A DNA stretch of 64,000 nucleotides from Trema orientale (lineage: Eukaryota > Streptophyta > Magnoliopsida > Rosales > Cannabaceae), in the NCBI GenBank assembly GCA_002914845.1, contig JXTC01000150.1, forward strand, positions 254,983-318,982, written 5' to 3'. The position numbers and the translations under genes were made by a program. Below are positions 12,703-23,230 of the stretch, one piece after another (the first letter of the stretch is position 1; each line of letters starts with the position of its first letter). The notes under the pieces are model-generated. The model saw only the letters and a list, made by a program, of their open reading frames with translations, did no database searches and was not told the DNA's origin.

Positions 12703-13105
12703 AACAAACTAGAATGAGTGAGTAATATTTATTTCATGAATGTTTACTCATCATTGTTAACGAATGAACAATATTTAAAAGAGGTCTAGACATTAGTTTG
12801 CTGAAATATTCATATTTTTTTTACTATATATTTTCATAGTAGTCTTCTACACGTCACATAGGTCAACTAGTTCTTGGCCTCAGGTCAAATAGTCCTTGAC
12901 CACAAGAACAAACTAGAACGAGTAAACAATGTTTATTTCATGAATGTTTACACATCATTGTTAATAAGTGAGCAATGTTTAAAAGAGGTCTAGACATTAG
13001 TTTGCTGAAGTATTCATATTTTTTACTATGTATTTTCGTAATGGTCTGCTGTATGTCATATGTTAAGTAGTTCTTAGCCTCAGGTCAAATAGTCCTTGAC
13101 CACGT
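12703..13105. repeat. 204-bp tandem duplication with TTGACC motifs
   Basis: Two head-to-tail copies begin AACAAACTAGAA (12703 and 12907). They share TTTATTTCATGAATGTTTA and AAAAGAGGTCTAGACATTAG. Identity is roughly 85-90% by eye. Both contain CCTCAGGTCAAATAGTCCTT. The surrounding 12.2-13.8 kb repeats short TTGACC/GGTCAA palindromes many times. No protein is encoded. Confidence 0.7.
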
Positions 13106-14287
13106 GGTCATGTAGTTCATGACCTCAAGGTAAAGAACTACTTGACCTAGGGTTAAGGAATACTTGATTCCAAGTCACGTATTGGTGGTTAAGGTTAAGA
13201 ACTACTTGACTTAGGGCATGAATTTCTTGACCTGAAACAACATGCAACAAAGTACAAATGGGAACTTAAATAAGCGACTTTCTCGTCCTTCTTTGGCAAT
13301 GAGGATTTAGATGGGCCCTTCTTCTTTGGCAATGGGGATTTAGATAGAGATTTTATCGTTCTTCCTGTTGACGTCATGGCTGAAGATTTTATAGACTCTT
13401 TTTTACCTTCGGCTGACATAGTTTTTGTCATTCTGGAACTTTCTGTGTTCCTAGATGAGAAGAATTAATCGAAGACCTCAAATACAAACTTGAGTGAAAG
13501 GATTTTAAATTTAAGGGCGATTTCGATAGTTTTTGTAGTCGAACATAAGGAACTCTATATACTTAATGACAAATAAAGCACAATCCTGGTTGAAAAAATG
13601 AAAAAAAAAAATACTTAGTTAAATCAATCAAATAAACTGATCAAGTAGACAATAGGATAAGTATAACTTGACCCCAATTCAGATAAATTATTTATAATCT
13701 CATGTAATTAAAAATTTGTAGTCAAGTAGATCTTGACCTTTATCGAGGTTAAGTGGATCTTGACTTGCTGAGATCAAGTGGAGAGAAATAGATTTTACGG
13801 GAAAATGTGTAGGGTGGGTTATGTCAAATCTGAGATAAGACCCTATCCATTGTCAGGTTGTATGTGGAGTTAGGATGAGGGTATTTGAGACTTTTAATTC
13901 TTGTGGGCTCTATTTTTTAGTCCCAAAAAAACTTATTAAAAAATGTAGTTCTACAAATGTCCAAAAAGAGAGAGAGAGTCCTATCTATGTCCTTTTCTCT
14001 TAATCATGTGACGAAAATCCACACCAAAAATGGCGTAATAAGTCCAGTGGTAGTGGACTAAACTTTTTCCAAACGGCAAAAAACCAAAATGGGCTCATAT
14101 GTTGGGCCTAGCAAAACAAAGCAGAAGCACAGCCCAGTAAATCAGTGATATCTGATCTACGCTGACCCAAAACGAACAAAGTGAAAACTCACACAAAGAA
14201 GTGTTTTTGGAATTTGGAGTAGTCAGACTTCAAGTTCAACTTCATAGCTCTTAAAAAAATAAAAAATAAAAAAACTGAAGCGCAAAA

Positions 14288-17200
14288 ATGTCCGTACCAC
14301 ATGAGCCTGCAAAGTTGGGAGCCATGGCGAGCTCCATTGATAACAGCTCGAAGGCCTTTCAGCCTCCCAAGCTTGTAGTTTTAGCTGACCTTAACGTTGA
14401 TCCCTCTGAAACCGATGGTGGCGATTCCCTCCCCGCTTCAGCTCCAGACCTCACCAGGTTCTCTTCTTCTTCTTCAAACCTAACCTTATATTCTTCCGTA
14501 AATAATTCAGGATTATAATTTATTTTTAATTTTAGTTTATTTTCTGTTTGGTAGCTGAGAAAATGATAAATTTTATCCAAAATTGTTTATTTTTGGTTTG
14601 TCATGTTGAAGTTGGTGATTTTCAGCTTGTTTTCTTGCGTTTTCTTTCCTGTCAAACAGTGATGTATAAACTTCTTTCCAATTCTGGTTTCTGTGGACTG
14701 TGTTTGGAGCCTGGATTCTCTACTGAGGAAAAGAAAAAATTAGACTCTGCGGAAAATTTATTTAAGTCTTGAGAATTTAAAAAAATTATCTCACAAAGAG
14801 ATTGAGAAAATTGAAATTTTGATAATCTTAATTTGTGGGTCTAAACCTATTATAATTACTGTTTTCCTATAGAGAGAAGATTTGGATATGAATACATTGT
14901 GGAAATGAGAATCAATTTGACCAATTAGTTATGGTTAATAATGATGTAGGTTGGCAATTGATGAAAACAGTCAGGATAAGAGTACAGTTTCTTGTAGAGA
15001 CAATGATGCAGGGGAAGTTGAAGGAAAACGCCCAAACAAACTCGGGAGGTCCCGTTCGAGAAGCAGTAAGGTAGAGTCCCCACTTGACTGTGGAGCTGAT
15101 GCTGATGGGGATTTGCCCGTTCAAGGGGTTCCGTCATCCCGCGAGGAAAGAGTCAGCAGCCTTAAAACTGTGAGTTTGGAGTTCCATTCTGGAGTATTGG
15201 ATTTTGTCTAAGCTTATATATTCGTATATTTCTTAGTTCGTGATTCATTACTTGTAACAATCCACCAATGTGCAACATTGAAAAGTTGCCAACATACTGG
15301 TGTGATATAGATTTCCACAAATCTTTGGATTCAGCAAAATTTTGATACGCTTATGGTGCAAATGTCAAATTTTTACTCTCCAGTTTCTTGTAATAATAGT
15401 TGTTTTGAACGTCTGACATGCATGCTTACTTGGTGGCTGCCTTGGTTACTGCCCTGCATATGCCCATTTTATCATATAACATCCTTAGTACATGCTTATA
15501 GGCTTTGGTACACGTTGCGCGGAAGACATCGAAAAATGCTCATGCTCATTTTATTCTGGGCCTAATGTATCAGAGGTTGGGCCAACCAGCAAAGGTGACT
15601 TTCAGAACTCATTAACTCTCTTTCCTTAGCATGTGCTGTCTTCATTAAGTTATGGACCCTTTTTAGGCAGTTTTGGCATATGAGAAGGCAGCTGAGATTT
15701 TGCTTCGCCCTGAAGCAGAGATCGACAGGCCAGACTTACTTTCACTAGTTCAGATTCACCATGCACAGGTGCTCCTCTTTTTATGTCTTGTTCATCATGT
15801 CATATGTAAGCTCTCTGTTTAAAAATAGAGAAGAAACAAAAATCTGAATGACGAATGAACAATTTGGGTGGTTATAATTGAAATTGACATGTTTATATAC
15901 ACACTGTGTAGTGCCTCTTATTAGAAAGTTCAGGGGATAATAGTCGGGATAAAGAACTTGAACCTGAAGAGATTGAGGAGATTCTTTCAAAACTAAAGGA
16001 ATCAATACAATCAGATATAAGACAGGCAGCTGTATGGAATACCCTTGGCATGATACTTCTTAGAACTGGTCGTTTGCAGGTACAAGGTCTTCATCATTAT
16101 TACTTTTCAGAGTTGCGTTTTTCTCGTTTCATCATCTCATTTTGAAGTTTTTTGTATTGCATTTTTCTCATGTCAACATCTGATTATGAAGTTTTTTGTA
16201 TTCTGTAGAGTGCTATTTCAGTTTTGTCATCTTTGTTGGCCATTACCCCTGACAACTATGATTGCCTGGGAAACCTTGGGATTGCTTACCTTCAGAGGTG
16301 AGATTGTATCTATAACCCATTTATTGTCGATAAATATATTTGGATTTTGCTGTCAGTTTCACCATCATGGCTTCTACAATTGGTGAGAATCTTGGAAAGA
16401 AAGAAGTATTTGAAGCAACACCTATATGTATATTTTTATATACATGTATATACATATATGTATATATTTGGGGCGAAAATGATCTTGTCATTCAGTAAGA
16501 ATCAGTCATCTCAATTGACAAGATTTTTTGAGGAATCTCCTCTAACCAAATCTAGTAAAACATATAATTAAATTGGAGAAAATTGATAATTATTTTTGGA
16601 ATTGTAATTTTGGGTTGTGAGAACTTGGAGACGTATGGACTTTCTTAAATTGGGTTAAATCTATAGCTTACTTAAGGGGAGAAGTAAGATGTGTTGGTTA
16701 AAACAATTTATGGAATCCAATTTTCTCTTCCTTTTTTTTTTTTTTGATAACCATGGATGTCCAGTTCGGGCCCCTCCCCGACTAATCCCACGGGAGATAT
16801 CCCGCGCACCCCCAACGCCAGGTCCCAGGAGACAACAGAAATTAGTTCATGCTTCCCTCCTTGCCACTTGAACTAATACCCTGAGGGCCAATTTTCTCTT
16901 TTCATTATTTTACTACAGAAACAATTTTAAGATTTCACCACTGATATTTCTCTTGCACTTAATTCTATGAATCAGCGGAAATTTGGAACTATCAGAAAAG
17001 TGTTTTCAAGAGTTATTCCTCAAAGATCAAAATCATCCGGCAGCCTTGATCAATTATGCTTCCCTTATTTTGTGTAAACATGGTTCAGTTGTAGCAGGTA
17101 CGCTTTCAACGCATCCAACTCCATCTTGTAGGATTTCTGTTCATCGGTTACATGCTGTGCCTACTACCTCCTTTCTAAATTCGTATGATTGTCTTTGATA

Positions 17201-18906
17201 CCTAAGTTTTCTTTATTTTGTTATTGTATAAACTGTTTGAAGAACCCTGTTTCATTGTATTTCTTTCACTCTAAATTCACAGGTGCTGGGGCAAATGCTG
17301 GAGACTCTGCTTCTGCAGATCAGGTTGCTGCTGTCAATGTTGCAAAAGAATGTTTGTTAGCGTCTTTAAAAGCAGATCCAAAGGCAGCACACTTATGGGC
17401 TAATCTTGCTAATGCATATTATATGATAGGTGATCACAGAAGTTCCAGCAAGTGCTTGGAGAAGGTGCTTATGGTTCATTGCTTCGGTCATTTATAGCTT
17501 ATTTCTTGAGGTTGTTTATGGTTTCCTTGTTCTTAATGGAAACTTCTCATCTAGATATTCTGGAATAGTGATAAATAATTGTTTTTCAGTGCATGTAAAC
17601 TTATAACGAAATATTCATTATCTAGTTACGATAGCTTTTCTGCTTCTTCATTGTACAGAGGAAAATTATGTGCTACTCCTTTTATTTATGTTTTCTAATT
17701 CGTTTTGGCTGCTTTTCTCGTTAAAAATTTGCTGAACCTGTTTTCTGTTGCTCTTGATCCACAGGCTGCAAAGCTGGAGCCTAATTGTATGTCTACTCGA
17801 TATGCTGTTGCAATCCACCGGATCAAAGATGCAGAAAGGTCCCAAGATCCTAGTGAACAGCTGTCTTGGGCTGGAAATGAAATGGCCTCAATAATAAGAG
17901 ATGGAGATTCTGCTCTAATTGAGTTTCCCATAGCATGGGCAGGGCTGGCAATGGTTCACAAGGCCCAGCATGAGATTGCTGCTGCATTTGAAACTGAACA
18001 AAATGTGCTGATGGAGGTTGAAGAGCGTGCTATCTACAGTCTAAAACAGGTAATATATTGTCTATAATACACTTGTATAGCACTAATGCATGAGTGCAAG
18101 TAATGAGCTTGTTTTCCAAAAGGCAGTATGAAGTAATGAGATGGTAGTATAATGATATATAAGATTGTTTTATCTGCCTTTAGAAAGTGCTGGCTGTAGC
18201 TAAACCTTTCTAGGATAGTTAAGTGTTCTCAATTCAATAATATGTAAGCATACTAATATTTTTCTCTAGGCAATAGCCGAGGATCCAGATGATCCTGTGC
18301 ATTGGCACCAGCTTGGCCTTCATAGCCTCTGTACCCGACAATTCAAAAACTCGCAGAAGTATCTCAAAGCTGCAGTTGCTCGTTTTAAGGATTGCAGCTA
18401 TGCATGGTCAAATCTAGGTTTGTGCAATCTCATGACCACATTTTTATAATAAACTTGCAGTAATATTTTCTTATCTCTCTCCATCCGTCCACCTTCCCTC
18501 CTTTAAATTCATACTTGCTCAGTAACATGAATTGATAGCTGCATTGTTAGGTATCTCACTGCAACTCTCGGAGGAGCCATCACAAGCTGAAGAAGTATAC
18601 AAGCGAGCCTTGGCATTGGGCACTACTGAACATGTCCATGCCATATTTTCGAACCTTGGAAATCTCTACCGCCAGCAGAAACAATATGAACGTGCCAAGG
18701 CAATGTTTACGAAGTCGCTTGAACTCCGACCTGGCTATGCTCCTGCATATAACAATCTGGGTCTTGTGTTTGTAGCTGAGGGTCAATGGGAGGAAGCCAA
18801 GTTCTGCTTTGATAAAGCCCTTCAGGCAGACCCGTTGCTGGATGCAGCCAAATCCAACGTGATAAAGGCAACAGCAATTTCCAGATTGTGTGCCAGTTTT
18901 TCCTGA
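14288..18906 (+). CDS. TPR-repeat protein, At5g63200-like
   Basis: Eleven exons join in frame to 644 residues: 14288-14457, 14950-15169, 15502-15594, 15667-15768, 15912-16079, 16209-16297, 16976-17097, 17283-17464, 17765-18049, 18270-18417, 18551-18906. Residues 1-130 are Ser/Asp-rich and probably disordered. From ~131 to the end there are about ten tetratricopeptide repeats, clearest at the C-terminus (SNLGNLYRQQKQYERA; NNLGLVFVAEGQWEEA). The whole protein resembles the plant family of Arabidopsis At5g63200, which I recall as adjacent to MRF1 (At5g63190), as here. TPRs are protein-binding scaffolds; the partner and process are unknown. No glycosyltransferase domain follows the repeats, so it is not SPINDLY or SECRET AGENT. 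There is no signal peptide. Intron 6 carries a SINE. Confidence 0.9.
16717..16900 (-). mobile_element. SINE, Au-like, in TPR gene intron 6
   Basis: The element reads on the minus strand. Its 5' end is near 16887 and its A-tail is the T-run at 16730-16745. A perfect 13-bp target-site duplication, CCAATTTTCTCTT, lies at 16717-16729 and 16888-16900. The body is GC-rich unlike its surroundings and contains GATAACCATGGATGTCC and GACTAATCCCACGGG (plus strand), which resemble the Au SINE family of flowering plants. TAGTTCAAGTGGCAAGG near the 5' end may be the tRNA-derived A box. The perfect duplication suggests a fairly young insertion. Confidence 0.82.
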
Positions 18907-19190
18907 TGTCCTCAAGATTGATCAACACAAGAAGAGATAGATAGTTTGTTTCACTCAACACAAGAAAACAGCATTTGAGGCCCATAACTTTCCTTTCACG
19001 TGCACCTTGCTGCCTATCCTACAGAACGTCACTCTGGTGCACAGGCATGAAATTTGACGAACTTCATTGGAAAGTCTGATAGGTATATGGCTGCAACCAT
19101 TGATGCAGGTGTTCTACCATCAATGCCAAAGCTTTCAAGAAAAGCAGGTTGAACATAAAACCCCACCTCTCTTATAACCCTCGTATAGGC

Positions 19191-19300
19191 CACCCTAGAA
19201 GTTTTGCTACCTTCAAATCTTATCCTAATTACAGCTTCTCAAATTCACCCTAGAAGCTTTGCTACCTTCAAATCACATCCTAATTACAGCTTCTCAAATT
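19191..19300. repeat. 55-bp tandem duplication
   Basis: Two adjacent copies begin CACCCTAGAAG and contain TTTGCTACCTTCAAATC and CTAATTACAGCTTCTCAAAT. There are only about four differences. It lies just downstream of the TPR stop, probably in the 3'UTR. Confidence 0.8.
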
Positions 19301-20515
19301 CACCGGGGGCATCACTAGCCAGTGCCATGTTTTTCACCTCATCTGATCCTATTTTGGCTGAGCAGCATATCAGATATTTCGGAAGGTGACAACCGTGGCC
19401 TGGCTCTGTTTTTACCCTTTCTTCCTTTTATGTTTCATTTTGGGTCCTCTAAAACATCCTTGGACCAGATTTAGACCAGATCAACGGAATGCCAATGCAG
19501 CATTCAGTCTAGGTAGGTGCTGTTGCTGCTGCTGGTGGTAAAGCTGCATCAAGTGGTGAATATTCAATTATAATCAGGGTTCTCTCTCGTTTACAATTAC
19601 TCCTATGCATCTTTTGGTGCTATAAAACATTCATCAACCCGCTTTGAATCAACGAAGCACTATTTTATATTTTACTCATGGGTTCAACGGTTTTAGACAA
19701 TTGTTTAAGATATTGTTGGATATTATTGTAGGCTTATTTAGTTTTGGTAGCTTCTACTATTTACTCCTTAATTCATAGTTTTAATGGTGGATAACACATA
19801 CTTTGCCCTGGTAATAACATATTAATATAAGGTAGCTGATTAGCTGATGTTGAAAGAGCATGACTTTTAAATCAAAGTTGCCTTCAAATCTTTAGCTGAA
19901 TAACGCATTTTACAGTATAAATGTTGTTCAAAATTTAGAAAAGTCTCTTATAACAAGTTAGCTAATGTCACATAAATACAATTAGAAGATAGAGAAAATA
20001 AAACTCAAATTGGTATGTTTGCGTGGATAATCTAACACTATTATAAGAGATTTTCTGGAAGATGATTTGGTTTTCCTCGAGGCTCAAGTAAAAAGGGAAC
20101 GTTTCAAAGAGAAACACGTATGAAGTGCATTTGCTCTTTACTCTTTTGCTCTTGCAAGTTGCAACATAGAAATTTTTCCTCTATATACATACATACATAC
20201 ATATATATATATACATGCGTGTCTGTTTTCCAGCTAAAACTCCATACATATGGATATGGTTATACTGCATTTTTTTGCGAAAATATGCATATATAACATA
20301 TATATTATTTTTTTCGAGGGAGGAGATATGTATACCCTGCCTCCTATCATGTTTGGCCATTTGCAAGGCCGAATATCGTCACACGTACAAACTCTCCTCT
20401 CTCTATATATATACGCATGTATTAATCTTTGCATATTCTCCTCTCCATATATATACACATTTCAGTATCCTTGAACTCTGGATTCTAATACATATACCAA
20501 CTCCATCATCACACG

Positions 20516-20518
<3 letters not shown>

Positions 20519-20552
<34 letters not shown>
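20519..20552 (+). repeat. (CT)16 tract in methyltransferase leader
   Basis: An uninterrupted CT dinucleotide run ends about 30 bases before the methyltransferase ATG. CT tracts are common in plant core promoters and leaders and are prone to length change. Confidence 0.85.
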
Positions 20553-20556
<4 letters not shown>

Positions 20557-20652
20557 ATGGTAATCCTAATACTTCATGCAGAATGCAAATCGGCATTCCC
20601 AAACTACCCCTCCTCCTCAAGCCCTTCCTTCTCTCTCTCTTCTTCTCCATAG
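20557..20652 (+). other. Overlapping upstream ORF (31 codons)
   Basis: An ATG at 20557 (GTGCATGG, with G at +4) opens a 31-residue frame that ends TAG at 20650-20652. It overlaps the methyltransferase start at 20583 in another frame. If transcription starts upstream of 20557, ribosomes would meet it first. Whether it lies in the mRNA is not known. Confidence 0.4.
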
Positions 20653-21356
20653 CCTTTCTCACCTTCCTCTCCTCCCAAACTCCACGTCACCACAAAACCA
20701 CAATCACCACAACCACCACCACCACCACTCCTAATCCTCCCTCTGCCGGGTCCGACCTCCGTATCCGACCCGGTTACCCCACCTACGAATCCTACATCCA
20801 CCACCAGCTTAACAAAACCCTCAACCCCAAGCTCCGAAAAATATGGACCACCCGAGACTGGGACCGAAAAGTCCGAGTCTTCTCCGCCTTCTTCGCGAGC
20901 CTCACTCGCCGAAACCTCCTCTCCAACTCCTCCAAATCGCTCTGCATCGGGGCGCGTGTTGGCCAGGAGGTCTTGGCCCTGAGGCGCATTGGCGTCTGGG
21001 ACTCGATAGGAGTGGACTTGGTCTCTCACGCGCCCCTCGTGGTGCAGGGTGACTTCCACGCGCTGCCGTTCGGGAACGGGACGTTCGACTTCGAGTTCTC
21101 GAACGTGTTCGACCACGCGCTGTACCCGTGGAAGTTCGTTGGGGAGATCGAACGGACGATGAAGGCGGGAGGGATCTGCGCCATACACGTGTCGGTAGCT
21201 AAACGGGCTGATAAGTACTCGGCCAATGATCTGTACAGTGTGGGACCCTTGGTGGAGTTGTTCAGAGAGTCGGAGCTTGTTGAGGTTAGGAAGGTAAACG
21301 GGTTTGGGCTTGACACTGAAGTGGTTTTCCGGAAGAAGAAGAAGAATAACATCTAA
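20583..21356 (+). CDS. Membrane-anchored SAM methyltransferase-like protein
   Basis: A single exon encodes 257 residues from the ATG at 20583. The frame stays open upstream to a GTG at 20553 but has no earlier ATG. Residues ~9-31 are a hydrophobic segment (LLLKPFLLSLFFSIAFLTFL), suggesting a type II membrane anchor facing the secretory lumen. A Thr-rich linker follows. The rest is a class I Rossmann methyltransferase fold: motif I SLCIGARVGQEVLAL, an acidic residue in IGVDLV, then GDFHALPFGNGTFDFEFSN and an ERTMKAGGICAIHV strand. Plant proteins of this type include Arabidopsis At4g24805, which I recall beside MRF4 (At4g24800). Motif I lacks the usual GxGxG, so catalysis and substrate are uncertain. 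The coding region is much richer in G+C than its surroundings. Confidence 0.82.
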   Translation: MQIGIPKLPLLLKPFLLSLFFSIAFLTFLSSQTPRHHKTTITTTTTTTTPNPPSAGSDLRIRPGYPTYESYIHHQLNKTLNPKLRKIWTTRDWDRKVRVFSAFFASLTRRNLLSNSSKSLCIGARVGQEVLALRRIGVWDSIGVDLVSHAPLVVQGDFHALPFGNGTFDFEFSNVFDHALYPWKFVGEIERTMKAGGICAIHVSVAKRADKYSANDLYSVGPLVELFRESELVEVRKVNGFGLDTEVVFRKKKKNNI

Positions 21357-21687
21357 CTTTGCTTCTTTTTTCTTTTCTTTTTTTTCTTTCGCTAAAAGAA
21401 ATTTTTTTCCATTGCGAAAAAATATACATTTCCCACGTCTCAATCAGATAAATTGTCTTATTTTTTATTTTTTATTTTTCTATAAATAATACTGAGAGAA
21501 GTGAGAAGTTTTCTTTTTTTTTTTGGTATGAAAATGAAGGCTTTTTGTGTGTCTTTCACTATGTAGCTGGCCGTTGGGATGTGGACGGATATATGTGGAG
21601 ATTTTGCATGCATATATAGAGGACAAGAAGCAAACTTCCAAATGAAACGGCTAGCTCTGCCTATATATATATGGTGATACATATACA

Positions 21688-21945
21688 GGGCCACAATCTA
21701 GTAGGCCTTTTTTTTTTTATTTTTTAAACCAATTTACACGTATTTTTTTTTTAAGTTTTGGATCATTATATAACGGGCTACTATGATTTAATTAGTTGGA
21801 AAAAAAAAAAATAATAATAAATATATATTATTTAATATTTTTTTATTTTTTATAATAAAAAAATATGCATGATGAATTTTAATTAGATAAAACAATATTA
21901 TACATAAATTTTTAAAAAAATACCTACTAAATTGTTGTTTGTATA
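21688..21945. mobile_element. MITE family 1, degraded copy F
   Basis: The left end GGCCACAATCTAGTAGG and the right end AAATACCTACTAAATTGTT match the family termini. The interior has drifted to A/T runs and is hard to align. TA-rich DNA surrounds it. Confidence 0.4.
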
Positions 21946-22080
21946 TTATGTGCTAGCTGGTAATAATACTTTTGCTGTACAACGGTCGGGATGTATTTGG
22001 CTATTAATGCTCTTTCGTTGATATATATATTATATTATGTAAAATTGTGGAATATAAAGTTAGATTTTATACGCGTATAG

Positions 22081-22730
22081 GACTAGTTTGGATTCACTTT
22101 TAATTTTTTTTTTTTAAATAGAAAAATGTAAAATTTTTTTAGAAGTTTACTTGGCAACTTTATTTTTATTTTTTATTTTTCAAAATTGTTACCAAAATTT
22201 TCAAAAAAAAATGGTAACAAAAAATTTTTAATACCTTTATTTTTTAAAACAAATTTTAAAAACAAAAGAATATACAAATTTTTGAATACAAATGCGTACA
22301 TATATATATGTATATATATAAAGGGCACCAATTCAGTAAGTTTTTTTTTTTTACCTACACATAAGTATCATTTTGGCCAATGAAAATTTATTATACATAT
22401 TTTTTTATTGTAAAAAGTAGAAGAGGGAAATAATATTAATGATACACGTCTTTTCATACGCCTCATTATTGCCATTGGATCACCATTAGATGATGATCTA
22501 AAAGATAAAAAAAATACTTACTAGATTGGCAACCATATATAAATACATAAATACAAGTTTATATGACTTCCTCACTCATTATTTACATTTTTTTTTTTTG
22601 GAAATAAGTAGTGAATAAAATTTATCAAACATGTTTCTAAATTTTAAAAATTAAAAACCAAAACAAAATTTTTATTTATATTTTCAATTTATTTTAACAA
22701 AAAATTAAAAGTAAATTCAAGCAAGCCTAC
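22081..22730. mobile_element. Old TIR element interrupted by a MITE
   Basis: The left end ACTAGTTTGGATTCACTTTTAA and the right end, whose complement reads GTAGGCTTGCTTGAATTTAC, are imperfect inverted repeats. The 22323-22534 family-1 MITE sits inside, so this element is the older one. No ORF; the superfamily is uncertain. Confidence 0.35.
22323..22534 (+). mobile_element. MITE family 1, copy C
   Basis: It runs from GGGCACCAATTCAGTAAG to TACTTACTAGATTGGCAACC, with ATATATAAA directly on both sides as a 9-bp duplication. It shares ATTTTGGCCAATGAAA and ATTGGATCACCATTAGATGATG with copy A. No ORF. Confidence 0.72.
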
Positions 22731-23074
22731 TTAACAAAATGGTCTAACCTGCTTCGAGCCAATCAAAAAGGCTTATAATTACAAAAAACTAAGAGCATGT
22801 TTGGCTTCAACACAAAAAAATAGTTTTTTGTTCTAAAAAATAGAAAATTGTTCTCAAAACAAAAATAAAAGTGTTTGGCTTTGTTTCTAGGAAACAATTT
22901 TTAAAAGTTGAGTTACAAAAAACAGGAAAAACAGAGGACACCGATTGTGGGGGCGTTAGTACGAATGTTACAGGAATGTACCAATGCGGATGACCATTTC
23001 TCAAAAGGAAAAAGTTCTCTCTCTCTCCCGTTTTTGTTTTTGTTCTTGTCTTTTCTTTCATTTGCATATATATA

Positions 23075-23230
23075 GGCACCTGGAAGATTTTTTTTTTTTT
23101 ATTATTCCTATATCTATAATTATTGTTTTTAACATTAAAATATTTTTTCATGTAAAAAGTAAAGAAAGAGAAGTATTAAATATCACGTATATTTTTTCAT
23201 GTAAAAAGTAAAGAAAGAAAATTATTAAAT
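23075..23230 (+). mobile_element. MITE family 1, partial copy E
   Basis: It begins GGCACCTGGAAGATTTTT after a TATATATA tract. Instead of the normal right half it holds two tandem ~50-bp units with TTTTTCATGTAAAAAGTAAA. The right terminus is missing. Confidence 0.4.

Larger units (their letters stand above)
9404..14287. other. Gene-free interval with repeats
   Basis: After a probable MRF 3'UTR, I see no coding sequence I trust. It holds a 35-bp tandem duplication (9859-9928), a family-2 MITE, a 358-bp TIR element, CT microsatellites and a 204-bp tandem duplication. From ~14,030 onward it should contain the promoter of the TPR gene. Confidence 0.55.
18907..20582. other. Intergenic: TPR 3'UTR, methyltransferase promoter
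   Basis: The first few hundred bases are probably 3'UTR and hold a 55-bp tandem duplication (19191-19300). Beyond that the DNA is AT-rich, with TA and CATA repeats at 20185-20215. A CT tract abuts the methyltransferase leader. I see no further gene. Confidence 0.5.

Noticed and set aside
13195-13431. Minus-strand frame with SKSPLPKKK-type repeats
   Set aside because: It comes from a 30-bp DNA repeat in gene-free DNA; no family match and no support for a gene.
14288-18906. TPR gene as an O-GlcNAc/O-fucosyl transferase (SPINDLY or SECRET AGENT)
   Set aside because: The repeats run to the C-terminus and there is no glycosyltransferase domain.
20553-20582. Longer methyltransferase start at 20553
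   Set aside because: That codon is GTG, not used as a nuclear start in plants without other evidence; the first ATG in frame is 20583.
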